64,000 bases of DNA from Gp13-AA77 sp035946735 (GTDB taxonomy: Bacteria > Acidobacteriota > Terriglobia > UBA7540): NCBI GenBank assembly GCA_035946735.1, contig DASYYZ010000191.1, positions 1 to 64,000 on the forward strand, given 5' to 3'. Both the position numbers and the translations under genes were made by a program. Under the pieces are notes generated by a model that saw only the letters and a program-made list of their open reading frames with translations, had not been told where the DNA came from and made no database searches. Below are positions 42,233-50,430 of the stretch, piece by piece; positions within the stretch are counted from its first letter, which is position 1, and each line of letters opens with the position of its first letter.

Positions 42233-43525
42233 ATGGAGCTCGGCACGCTGATCCTGCAAATCGGCGTTGTGATTGCCGTTTCGCGCCTCGTGGCGACGCT
42301 CTTCCAGAAGATTCAGCAGCCGAAAGTCATGGGTGAGATGTTTGCCGGCATCATGCTCGGCCCGTCGTTGCTCGGCTGGATAGCGCCGCATCTCTACGGC
42401 TCGATATTTCCCACTGCCAGCCTTGGATTTCTGAACGCCTTAAGCCAGGTCGGGGTCGTGATTTACATGTTCCTGGTGGGATTGGCCCTAAATCCCAAAT
42501 CGTTGCGGAAGCACGGACATACGGCGGTTCTCACTAGCCACGTCAGCATCATCGCCCCTTTCGTTCTCGGCGCGGCGCTGGCCCTCTATCTCTATCCACG
42601 GCTGTCCGACGATAGCGTCAGCTTTACGGGATTTGCGCTCTTTATGGGCGCCGCCATGAGCATCACCGCTTTCCCGGTGCTGGCACGGATCCTGACTGAC
42701 CGCAACATGGTCGGAACCAGGCTCGGCTCGCTCGCTATTGCCTGCGCGGCGGTGGACGACGTTACAGGATGGTGCATTCTCGCCTACATTGTGGTGGTGG
42801 TCCGCACGCATGGCGCCGGAACTCCGCTCTGGGTCACGCTGGGCGGCCTGGGACTCTTTCTCGCGATCATGTTCGGCGGGATCAAGCGCCTGCTGCTCGG
42901 ATTCGAGAGTACTTACAAGCGGCAGGGCGAGCTCGGAGAAGGATTGCTCTCCTTAATGGTGGTTTTCGTCTTCGCCTCGGCAGTGATTACCGAGCACCTC
43001 GGACTGCACCTCCTATTCGGCTCTTTTCTCGCCGGCGTGATCATGCCGAAGGACAAAAAGTTCGTCCGCTATATCCTCGACAAGCTCGAAACGCCAACCG
43101 TGGTGATCCTGCTGCCGCTCTACTTCGCCTTTACGGGGCTGCGCACCAGCGTACGCGTAATTCAGGGCTCCGAGATGTGGCTCTTCTGCGGGATCATCAT
43201 TCTTGTAGCCATCACGGGGAAGCTTGGCGGATCAATGCTTGCAGCCCGGGCCTCAGGCGCGAGCTGGCGCGAGGCCGGCGGACTCGGAACTCTGATGAAC
43301 GCTCGCGGGCTTATGGAACTGGTGATCCTGAACGTCGGGCTCGATATCGGTGTTATCTCGTCTTCGCTGTATTCCATGATGGTGGTCATGGCCCTGGTCA
43401 CCACGTTCATGACCACCCCGCTGCTGGAGTGGGTGTATCCGTTGCGGATGGTCCGTAAGGAAGCCATGGACGTGAGCGAAGAGGAAGCTGACTACGAGAC
43501 GGCGGTGGGACAAACTGCTCCCTAA
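42233..43525 (+). CDS. Monovalent cation:proton antiporter (CPA2 family)
   Basis: 430 residues with about 12 membrane helices (for example LILQIGVVIAVSRLVATLF, VVIYMFLVGLALNPKSL, SLLSLMVVFVFASAVITEHL) and the ion-binding Asp pair in CAAVDDVTGWCIL, the CPA2/KefB-NhaS hallmark. There is no C-terminal TrkA-N domain, unlike KefB/KefC. Likely exchanges Na+ or K+ for protons. Two bases follow the preceding signal-anchored protein, so they are coupled. Confidence 0.92.
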   Translation: MELGTLILQIGVVIAVSRLVATLFQKIQQPKVMGEMFAGIMLGPSLLGWIAPHLYGSIFPTASLGFLNALSQVGVVIYMFLVGLALNPKSLRKHGHTAVLTSHVSIIAPFVLGAALALYLYPRLSDDSVSFTGFALFMGAAMSITAFPVLARILTDRNMVGTRLGSLAIACAAVDDVTGWCILAYIVVVVRTHGAGTPLWVTLGGLGLFLAIMFGGIKRLLLGFESTYKRQGELGEGLLSLMVVFVFASAVITEHLGLHLLFGSFLAGVIMPKDKKFVRYILDKLETPTVVILLPLYFAFTGLRTSVRVIQGSEMWLFCGIIILVAITGKLGGSMLAARASGASWREAGGLGTLMNARGLMELVILNVGLDIGVISSSLYSMMVVMALVTTFMTTPLLEWVYPLRMVRKEAMDVSEEEADYETAVGQTAP

Positions 43526-43774
43526 TTGCGTGATTCGTATTGGCGATTTCAAAGCTCCCGGTCCTCACTTCCCGAGGGCCATTCCTCCCGTTTCCTTCTC
43601 CCCGGGAAACCAGACGAAACTAAACCCCTGGCACAGGACAAAAGCACAGCGCGACGCCAAACCCGCAAAAACGCCGGTCGCCTGCATCGACGCCGCGGAA
43701 TCCGCTATAGTGAGAGCTTACGTTTTTCGACACCCGAAGATTAAGGTGACAACCTGCTCGAATTAATGAAGGTC
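43526..43774. other. Intergenic, nothing recognised besides downstream palindrome
   Basis: Part of the 425-base gap between the antiporter and the biotin carboxylase. It holds short open frames only. The palindromic element at 43775-43873 occupies the right part of this gap; the remaining bases up to 43950 include the carboxylase ribosome-binding region (AAGG). Confidence 0.4.
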
Positions 43775-43873
43775 GCAAAATACAGTGACGTCATTCTCTG
43801 TAGCGCCGCTCTATGAGCGGCGAAAGACGCCGGTCGCAGACCGGCGCTACAGCAGCTCGTGACTGTATTTGGC
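43775..43873. repeat. Nested palindromic element
   Basis: A ~100-base structure with two nested inverted repeats. The outer arms are GCAAAATACAGTGACG (43775-43790) and CGTGACTGTATTTGGC (43858-43873), which pair with two mismatches. The inner arms are TGTAGCGCCG (43799-43808) and CGGCGCTACA (43842-43851), exact complements. Between them lie two small hairpins (CGCTCTATGAGCG; CCGGTCGCAGACCGG). It resembles REP/BIME-like or small non-autonomous elements, not a tRNA. Confidence 0.75.
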
Positions 43874-43950
43874 AATGCTCAATAGGGGTCCCCGTTTCTG
43901 GCGCCGGTCCAGTTCTATTCCTGCATCCCCGACCGGCAAGGTACGATTTT

Positions 43951-45534
43951 GTGTTCAAGAAGATCCTGATCGCCAATCGCGGAGAGATTGCCGTGCGCGT
44001 CATGCGCACCTGCCGCGACATGGGCATCGCGACCGTGGCAATCTACTCCGAGGCGGACCGGCGCTCCTTGCACGTGCGCTACGCGGACGAGGCTATTGCA
44101 GTAGGCCCCGCGCCTTCGCGCCAAAGCTATCTGCGGATCGACCGCGTGGTGCAGGCGGCCGTCGAGAGCGGCGCCGACGCCGTACACCCCGGCTACGGAT
44201 TTCTCTCCGAGAATCCCGCCTTTGCACGCGCGGTGGCAGGGGCCGGGATCGCGTTTGTTGGACCCTCGCCCGAAGCTATGGAGCTGCTGGGATCCAAGAC
44301 CGCGGCGCGCGAGCTGGCCCGAGGCGCGCATCTACCCGTGGTTCCCGGCACGGATCGCAGCCTGGAGAGCTTCGACGAACTCCGGCGAGCCGCCGAGCGC
44401 ATCGGCTTTCCGGTGATGCTGAAGGCGGCGGCGGGCGGCGGCGGCAAGGGCATGCGCCTGGTGCGAGCCGGCAGGGAGTTGGAGTCTGCGTGGCGCGACG
44501 CGCGCTCCGAAGCGCAGAATGCCTTCGGCGATCCCGCCGTGTACATCGAGAAGCTCATCGAGCGTCCGCGCCACGTGGAAATCCAGATTCTGGGCGACCA
44601 TTACGGGAACATCGTTCACCTGGGCGAACGTGAATGCTCGCTGCAGCGGCGTCATCAAAAGGTGATGGAGGAGTCCCCGTCGCCGGCCGTCGACGAAGAG
44701 CTGCGCGCGCGCATGGGCAAGACCGCGGTCGAGGTCGGCAGGCTGGCGGGCTACTGGAACGCAGGCACGGTGGAGTTTCTGCTCGATGCGGAGCGCAACT
44801 TCTACTTCCTGGAAGTGAACGCGCGCCTGCAGGTGGAGCATCCGGTGACGGAACTCGTGACCGGCGTGGATCTGGTGAAGGAGCAAATCCGCGTGGCCGC
44901 GGGCGAGCCGCTCGGATTCGCCCAGGCGGACGTGCAAGCTCGGGGCGCAGCCATCGAATGCCGCATCTCGGCCGAGGACCCGGCGCGCGACTTCTTCCCT
45001 TCTCCAGGCCTCATCACCGGCTTGCGGACGCCTTCGGGTCCGGGCGTGCGCGACGACAGCGGCGTCTACGAGGGTTGGCGCGTCCCGCTCGATTATGATC
45101 CGCTCCTGGCCAAGCTGATCGTGTGGGGCCGGGACCGGAGCGAGGCAATGGCGCGCCTGCGCCGGGCGCTCGGGGAATATCAGGTGAGCGGCGTGGAGAC
45201 TTCGATTCCCTTCTTCATGCGAGTCCTGGACGAACCCGACTTCATCGCGGGCCGGCTCGAAACGGGCCTGGTGGAGCGGATTCTGGCGGCGCACAGCGTC
45301 GATGAATCGCGTGCCCAGCCGCTCATCGCTGGCTCCCAGGCTGAGTCATGCCGCCGAAATGGGTCTATAGAGGCCGCAGCTGACGTAGTCGCTATGCTGG
45401 CCGCGGGCTTGGAGGCGAGATCGAGCGGTGCCAAGGGCGGATCGACGACGCACGTTAGTGCCGGTCTCCGAAGTCCCTGGAAAATTGCAGGCCGCGACCT
45501 GCAGCTGCATCGGTACCCGCGAGGAGGCCGCTAG
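43951..45534 (+). CDS. Biotin carboxylase subunit of an acyl-CoA carboxylase
   Basis: 527 residues, ATP-grasp enzyme that carboxylates biotin on the carrier protein. Motifs are FKKILIANRGEIAVRVMRTC, the ATP-binding AAAGGGGKGMRLV, EVNARLQVEHPVTELVTG, and IECRISAEDPARDFFPSPG. The C-terminus is long and low in conservation. Start: GTG at 43951, where the family begins; earlier in-frame codons add non-conserved residues within the palindromic repeat. Followed by a BCCP gene after 3 bases; the carboxyltransferase subunit is not in the window. Could serve acetyl-, propionyl- or methylcrotonyl-CoA. Confidence 0.92.
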   Translation: MFKKILIANRGEIAVRVMRTCRDMGIATVAIYSEADRRSLHVRYADEAIAVGPAPSRQSYLRIDRVVQAAVESGADAVHPGYGFLSENPAFARAVAGAGIAFVGPSPEAMELLGSKTAARELARGAHLPVVPGTDRSLESFDELRRAAERIGFPVMLKAAAGGGGKGMRLVRAGRELESAWRDARSEAQNAFGDPAVYIEKLIERPRHVEIQILGDHYGNIVHLGERECSLQRRHQKVMEESPSPAVDEELRARMGKTAVEVGRLAGYWNAGTVEFLLDAERNFYFLEVNARLQVEHPVTELVTGVDLVKEQIRVAAGEPLGFAQADVQARGAAIECRISAEDPARDFFPSPGLITGLRTPSGPGVRDDSGVYEGWRVPLDYDPLLAKLIVWGRDRSEAMARLRRALGEYQVSGVETSIPFFMRVLDEPDFIAGRLETGLVERILAAHSVDESRAQPLIAGSQAESCRRNGSIEAAADVVAMLAAGLEARSSGAKGGSTTHVSAGLRSPWKIAGRDLQLHRYPRGGR

Positions 45535-45537
45535 GCT

Positions 45538-46086
45538 GTGCCGACTCGACTAAATGTCACGTTAGCCAAAGGACAGGCCGGGCCGCAGGAGCATCAGCTC
45601 GATTTCGAAGGCGAGGTTGCCGGAGAGCAGGGAGGCGAGGTTCGCTGCTTCGTGGACGGTGAAAAGGCGGGCCTGGCAAACTGGGCCCGCATCGCGCCCG
45701 GACTTTACTCTATCCTGCTCGAGGGCCGCTCCTATGACGTGCGCGTAAATCATCGCGCGGGCGCCGGCGCCGCACCCGACTACGACGTACGCGTCGACGG
45801 TGAGCCTTTCCGCATCGCCCTGCGCGATCCTCGGTCGCGGCGTCAGCCGACCGGGACTGCCGTTACAACCGGACCGCAAGAGATTGCCGCGCCCATGCCC
45901 GGCAAGGTTGCAAGGCTTTTGGTCAAGGAAGGCGACCAGGTGGAGGCCGACCAGGGTCTGCTGGTGATCGAAGCCATGAAAATGCAAAACGAGCTGCGGT
46001 CGCCGCGCGCAGCTCGAGTGGAGCGCATCTATGCAGGCGAAGGCGCAGGCGTCGAGACAGGCGCGCCGCTGATCCGGCTGGCGTAA
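45538..46086 (+). CDS. Biotin carboxyl carrier protein
   Basis: 182 residues with a C-terminal biotinyl/lipoyl domain bearing the biotinylation site EAMKMQNELRSP and the leading APMPGKVARLLVKEGDQV. The N-terminal ~100 residues form a non-conserved linker domain. It begins with GTG three bases after the biotin carboxylase stop, so the two are one transcript. Works with the carboxylase as the swinging arm. Confidence 0.9.
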   Translation: MPTRLNVTLAKGQAGPQEHQLDFEGEVAGEQGGEVRCFVDGEKAGLANWARIAPGLYSILLEGRSYDVRVNHRAGAGAAPDYDVRVDGEPFRIALRDPRSRRQPTGTAVTTGPQEIAAPMPGKVARLLVKEGDQVEADQGLLVIEAMKMQNELRSPRAARVERIYAGEGAGVETGAPLIRLA

Positions 46087-46301
46087 GAGCGGATTCGGAT
46101 TTTGACGACTGTTGAATATTTCTCCACGAATCTTTCGCGGCCGTTGGCCGCAACCAGAGCAGTTCTTTCCCGGAGTTTATCGTGAGCCTCTTCGCTGCGC
46201 TAAGAGCGATTCGCCATGGAAAGGCGAAGCGGCTCAGCCCGACATTGTGTTCCGAACCCAGCGGATCGAACCGAAGAGTCTGTTTTTTTGCTCACCCTGC
46301 G

Positions 46302-47402
46302 ATGAAATTCGGCCTTGGCGGGAAAGAGTGGGCGCCTTTTTTGCTTTGGCGGTCACGCTCAAGGAGGTCTAAAGCTGCTGCCTTGGCGTCCTTAATGGCA
46401 GCCTGCCTCCTGGGCAGTTGCTCGCGCACGTCCGGGCATCGCGAAGTATGGGCCGAGGTGAACAGACACCCCATTTATCGCGACGAGGTGGAGCGTTACT
46501 ATCGGCAGCGGCTGCCGAGCCCGCCCACTGCCGTGAGCGATGAACAGTCGTTGAGCCTGAAGCTCAACCTTCTCGACGAGATGATCGACAATGAACTGCT
46601 CATCGAACAGGCCTTGAAGCGGCAGGTCGTGGTTTCGGACGCCGAGATCGATCGCGAGGTCGCATCGCTCAGCAGTCCTTACTCACCCCAGGAGTTCAAA
46701 AAGAAGCTTGACGATGACGGCCTTACACCGGCGGGCCTCCGGGAACAGATTCGACGGCATCTGCTGGTGGAAAAGCTGCTCGATCGCGACATTCGCTCCC
46801 GCATCGCTATCACACCCGCCGAAGTCGCGAACTACTATCAGGCCCACAAGTCACAGTTCGGCGTGCCCGAGAGTCGGTATCACCTGGCGCAGATTTTGGT
46901 GACGGTCGCCCGCGATCCCGCCTTGCACAATCTGAAGCAAAGTGACGCCGTAGGACGTGCGGCCGCCGAGCGCAAAGTGCGCGCGATCGAGCAACAACTG
47001 CGGTCCGGCCACGACTTCGGCAAGCTGGCTGAGCAGTACTCCGAGGATCCAGCCACTGCATCCGGCGGCGGCGACATGGGATTCGTGCCGGCCTCGGCGA
47101 TTGCATCGGAGCCGAAGCTGCGGATAGCCGTGAACGCCCTGCGTGTCGGACAATTGTCGGGGATCGTGCGCGATGAGAAAGGAAATTACCACATCATTAA
47201 GCTCATCGGGCGCGAGGACGCGGGGCAGCGTCTGCTGTCGGATGCGGTCGTGCAGAAGACGATCAAAGACGCGCTCTCCGGCGAGCGCGAACAAGTGCTC
47301 CGCGCCGCCTACATCGAGGATCTGCGCAACCAGGCCAAAGTCAGGGACGAGTTGGCCAGCCGGGTTGTACAGGAGGCGGGCAATCCGGCCTCGCTAAAAT
47401 GA
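46302..47402 (+). CDS. Exported PpiC/SurA-type peptidyl-prolyl isomerase lipoprotein
   Basis: 366 residues. Lipobox MAACLLGSC makes Cys the likely lipidated residue, so the mature protein should be in the periplasm or outer membrane. A SurA-like N-terminal helical region (LLDEMIDNELLIEQALKRQ, IDREVASLSSPYSPQEF) is followed by a parvulin rotamase domain (AQILVTVARDPAL, GKLAEQYSEDPATASGGGDMGFV, LSGIVRDEKGNYHIIKLIG). Start at ATG 46302; the frame is open earlier but an earlier start would put the leader too far inside. Helps outer-membrane protein folding by analogy with SurA. Confidence 0.88.
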   Translation: MKFGLGGKEWAPFLLWRSRSRRSKAAALASLMAACLLGSCSRTSGHREVWAEVNRHPIYRDEVERYYRQRLPSPPTAVSDEQSLSLKLNLLDEMIDNELLIEQALKRQVVVSDAEIDREVASLSSPYSPQEFKKKLDDDGLTPAGLREQIRRHLLVEKLLDRDIRSRIAITPAEVANYYQAHKSQFGVPESRYHLAQILVTVARDPALHNLKQSDAVGRAAAERKVRAIEQQLRSGHDFGKLAEQYSEDPATASGGGDMGFVPASAIASEPKLRIAVNALRVGQLSGIVRDEKGNYHIIKLIGREDAGQRLLSDAVVQKTIKDALSGEREQVLRAAYIEDLRNQAKVRDELASRVVQEAGNPASLK

Positions 47403-47441
47403 CTCCGCGCCCGCCGCGTCGATTTCGTTGGGCGCGACCAC

Positions 47442-47879
47442 TTATCGCCGGCCCGTCTTCCGGCGAGGCGCTGCCTTCTTGGCCGGCTTCTTCGCTGCCT
47501 TCTTCACCGCCTTGACTGCCGGCTTGCCGGCCTTTTTCTTAGGCGGCTTTGCTTTGGCTTGACGCGCTGGTTTGGTGGCGGCGACAGCCTTGGCCGCCTT
47601 TTTGGCCTTTGCCGTGGCCTTGGCCGCCTTGGGCGCGGCTCCACGCGTCCGCTTCGCGGGGCTTGGTGGTGCCGGCGAAGGCTCGGGCACCTTGGCCGCC
47701 GGCGCCGAAGAGGGCGTGGACGGCTCCTCTTCTATCACCACCTCCTCGTAGGACACGTCCTCATCGCCCGCAGCGTCGTCCCCTTCACCTTCGGCGCCAG
47801 CCTCTTCTTCCTCCTGATAATCGGAAGAAAGCTCCTCGCCATAGTCAAGTTCATCGCCGGGTTCTCGATCGAAAACCAT
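47442..47879 (-). CDS. Acidic-basic bipartite, histone H1-like disordered protein
   Basis: 145 residues in two charged parts. The first ~50 residues are acidic (DYGEELSSDYQEEEEAGAEG, EEVVIEEEPS); the rest is Ala/Lys/Pro-rich in AKxxKKAAKAVA-type repeats ending APRRKTGRR, like bacterial H1 homologues (HupB tail, Hc1/Hc2, AlgP). The Lys-rich tail likely binds DNA or polyphosphate; the acidic part may control this. Start: ATG at 47879 with GAGGAGG eight bases upstream, a strong site; the longer frame to 47996 is not supported. Confidence 0.75.
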   Translation of the reverse strand: MVFDREPGDELDYGEELSSDYQEEEEAGAEGEGDDAAGDEDVSYEEVVIEEEPSTPSSAPAAKVPEPSPAPPSPAKRTRGAAPKAAKATAKAKKAAKAVAATKPARQAKAKPPKKKAGKPAVKAVKKAAKKPAKKAAPRRKTGRR

Positions 47880-48334
47880 GAAATCCTCCTCGCCGTCTCT
47901 GCTGAGCCCCGCTCGGGAGCCCGTCTGGTTGAGCTGCGCTGCGCTCTTGAGGCGCAAAAAGCCCACGCCCGCCAGATGTATACCACGACACTTCATCTGT
48001 CAAGCGGGATGATCAAACACGCGACAATTTTCCACTTACCGGCTGTCAGTTGCCTTTCTCCAGCTTCGCGCAGCCCGTTGCGCGCCGGCCAAACCGCAGG
48101 GCCACGCCCGTCGCATGGGTTGCTCCCCTTCGGTAACAGCATGATCACGTTAGGCTTGGCGCCAGCCTACCCGCCTGGGACCTTGGTACCTCGGTACCAG
48201 GCCCCAAGTCCCGTTTGACCTCATCTTCTGGCGCGGTTCCGACGAAAGGATTTGTTGAACGAACAGGCAGAGCTACGGCGTCGGATGAGGCCAGTTCTCG
48301 AACCGTGTTCGGACAGGAGAAGAGCGGAGAGACT
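47880..48334. other. Divergent intergenic region with a small palindrome
   Basis: About 450 bases between the H1-like gene (leftward) and the sedolisin (rightward). A perfect short inverted repeat, TGGTACC/GGTACCA with a TC spacer, lies at 48184-48199, about 135 bases upstream of the protease start, and may be an operator. Otherwise no feature recognised. Confidence 0.45.
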
Positions 48335-49585
48335 ATGAATAAACCCACAACTGCACTGAAAATGATATTTTCTGCAAGCCTGTCGATCGCAACTGGTTTC
48401 GGCGCTCCGGAAATGCCGCAGCAAACGGTGGCGGGGCGTCAGGGAAACCTGATCGTACCCGAGTCGAGCGTGGTCCGCGTTGAGGATCGTGGCCTGCGGG
48501 CGCACACGAATCATTTGATCCTTGCCCCTGAAGCCGCCCAGTCCATGCCGCTGGACACCGAAGCGGAGCCCGACGGCGCCCGCGCCGCGGCTGCGTTCAC
48601 TCCCTACGGGAAATCGCCAGCCAGCCTGCGCAGCGTCTATCGGCTGCCCGCGACCGGCGGCGCCGGCGTCATCGCCCTCGTCGATGCCTATGACGATCCG
48701 ACCGCGGAGCATGACCTGGGAGTCTTCTCCAGCCAGTTCGGCTTGCCGGCATGCACGAGCCTGAACGGCTGCTTCACCAAGGTTTACGCGACCGGCGTCA
48801 AGCCGGCGGCAAGCTGCAGTTGGAGCCAGGAAGCCGATCTCGATATCGAGTGGGCGCACGCCATCGCTCCTGGCGCCCGGATCGTGCTGGTTGAAGCTGC
48901 GTCCAACAACAGCAATGATCTGGCTGTAGCAGTGAATGTGGCGAGTTCACTGGTCAGTAGAAACGGAAGCTTCGGCGAGGTCAGTATGAGCTGGGGATTC
49001 AGTGAGTTTTCCGCCGAGAAGAGTCTCGACCTCAATTTCACTCATCCGGGCGTAGTCTATGTGGCGGCCAGCGGTGATATCGGCGGCCAGCGCACTTATC
49101 CTGCCGTTTCGCCTTACGTGATTGCTGCAGGTGGAACCACCCTGACCTTCAACCTGGCGGGGCAATTCGTCAGCGAGTCGGCGTGGAGCAGCGGCGGCGG
49201 TGGCCCTAGCACGTACGAGGCACGGCCTTCCTATCAGGACTCGATTGTCAGCCGTGTGGGATCGAAACGGGGAACCCCAGACATCGCTTTTGATGCAGAC
49301 CCGCAATCAGGCGTGGCCGTATACGACAGCACTTCTTGCGGTGGAGTCTCAGGATGGCTGGTGTTCGGCGGAACAAGTCTGTCTTCACCGGCCGTGGCGG
49401 GCATCCTCAATCTGGCTGGCCACTTCTACGCCTCGAGCGACATCGAGCTGAGCGTCATTTACAGCAATCTGGGCAGCACAGATTTCCGGGACATTACCTC
49501 TGGCCAAGCCGCAGCCTTCAGCGCGACCAAGGGCTGGGACTTTGTAACGGGTGTCGGCAGCAGCCTGGGCCTGAAAGGCAAATGA
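48335..49585 (+). CDS. Sedolisin (S53) family serine-carboxyl protease
   Basis: 416 residues. The Glu/Asp pair lies in SQEADLDIEWAHAIAPGA, the oxyanion Asp in VVYVAASGDIGGQ, and the nucleophile Ser in GGTSLSSPAVAGI, the S53 arrangement. A leader precedes (LKMIFSASLSIATGFGAP), so it is secreted, and little of the usual ~180-residue prodomain is visible. Sedolisins act at acid pH, which fits acidic soils. Start: ATG at 48335 six bases after GGAG. Confidence 0.88.
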   Translation: MNKPTTALKMIFSASLSIATGFGAPEMPQQTVAGRQGNLIVPESSVVRVEDRGLRAHTNHLILAPEAAQSMPLDTEAEPDGARAAAAFTPYGKSPASLRSVYRLPATGGAGVIALVDAYDDPTAEHDLGVFSSQFGLPACTSLNGCFTKVYATGVKPAASCSWSQEADLDIEWAHAIAPGARIVLVEAASNNSNDLAVAVNVASSLVSRNGSFGEVSMSWGFSEFSAEKSLDLNFTHPGVVYVAASGDIGGQRTYPAVSPYVIAAGGTTLTFNLAGQFVSESAWSSGGGGPSTYEARPSYQDSIVSRVGSKRGTPDIAFDADPQSGVAVYDSTSCGGVSGWLVFGGTSLSSPAVAGILNLAGHFYASSDIELSVIYSNLGSTDFRDITSGQAAAFSATKGWDFVTGVGSSLGLKGK

Positions 49586-49645
49586 CGTGCCGATTGGTTG
49601 TGGGCCGCCGCAGAACTGAGGCCCACTGCAATTGCAAACTGCGAG

Positions 49646-50359
49646 CTACTTGTGGCCGTCCGGGTGCTCGCAGGATGGGAAGCTCTCCCACATCACGCGG
49701 CCCGTCCAACCAAGATCCTTTAAACCTGCCTCGGAATTGTAGTAGGACCGAACCACCCATTCCTTGATGTTCTCGAAATGGTTGCGAATTGTCATGGGGC
49801 CGCCCTCGATTGCCGGTTTGGAGACATCGGAACCGGTCTCGTACCACTCCTGCTCCCGCTGGCCGGGGACACCTTCCGAGGCGGCAGTGAGGATCGCGTC
49901 TTGCTGCTCCCCCGCTAAAGCAACGAATGGCTGTCCATTGCGCCGGATCGCCTCACCGTCAAAGGCCGAAAGGGATTGCAGCAGCTTACGCTGGCTGGGC
50001 TCCGTATCCACAGTCAGCAGCAGATCGATCAACCGGCTGACCTGCGCTTTGCCTGATCCCGGAACGATGCGCTCAGCCAGGGCCGCGAGCGTCTCACTCT
50101 GGTGAGCATCGAGGAACTGCGGCGACCATTCCGCAGTGTTGGCAGCCCCGGCGTCGTAGGGGCCGGAACCTGTGGATGCCTGTACCTGTTCGTGGTGGGA
50201 ACCGGCGCGTCCAATGGACGCAAAAGCAGCGCTGCCACCTACGCCGGTAAGGAGCTGCTGCACCATTTCCCGGCGGCTCAAGCTGCGGCGATCATCGCGG
50301 CCCTCTCCCCGTGCGTACCTGAAAATCGGATTCTCAGACCGGTCATGATTCATGATCAC
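49646..50359 (-). CDS. Gluconate 2-dehydrogenase subunit 3-like protein (orphan)
   Basis: About 237 residues with a Tat signal (SLSRREMVQQLLTGVGGSAA) and the subunit-3 domain (LAERIVPGSGKAQVSRLIDLLL, GPMTIRNHFENIKEWVVRSYY, TGRVMWESFPSCEHP). In known enzymes this small subunit guides Tat export of a GMC flavoprotein partner. No GMC gene is next to it; the neighbour upstream is a PoxB-like enzyme. Start at ATG 50359 (or 50353, two Met close together). Confidence 0.8.
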   Translation of the reverse strand: MIMNHDRSENPIFRYARGEGRDDRRSLSRREMVQQLLTGVGGSAAFASIGRAGSHHEQVQASTGSGPYDAGAANTAEWSPQFLDAHQSETLAALAERIVPGSGKAQVSRLIDLLLTVDTEPSQRKLLQSLSAFDGEAIRRNGQPFVALAGEQQDAILTAASEGVPGQREQEWYETGSDVSKPAIEGGPMTIRNHFENIKEWVVRSYYNSEAGLKDLGWTGRVMWESFPSCEHPDGHK

Positions 50360-50430
50360 CGCCTCAGTCGGTGCTGACTGGCGAGTTTATCACCACAGCG
50401 GTCGCCCCGAAAGCGAAGAGTGATCGACGA

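Noticed and set aside
43775..43873. tRNA or CRISPR repeat interpretation of the palindrome
   Set aside because: No cloverleaf, anticodon arm or CCA-end pattern, and no spaced identical repeats; nested inverted repeats only.
44332..45294. 320-codon minus-strand frame opposite biotin carboxylase
   Set aside because: His/Arg-rich and without domain; antisense to a strongly conserved enzyme.
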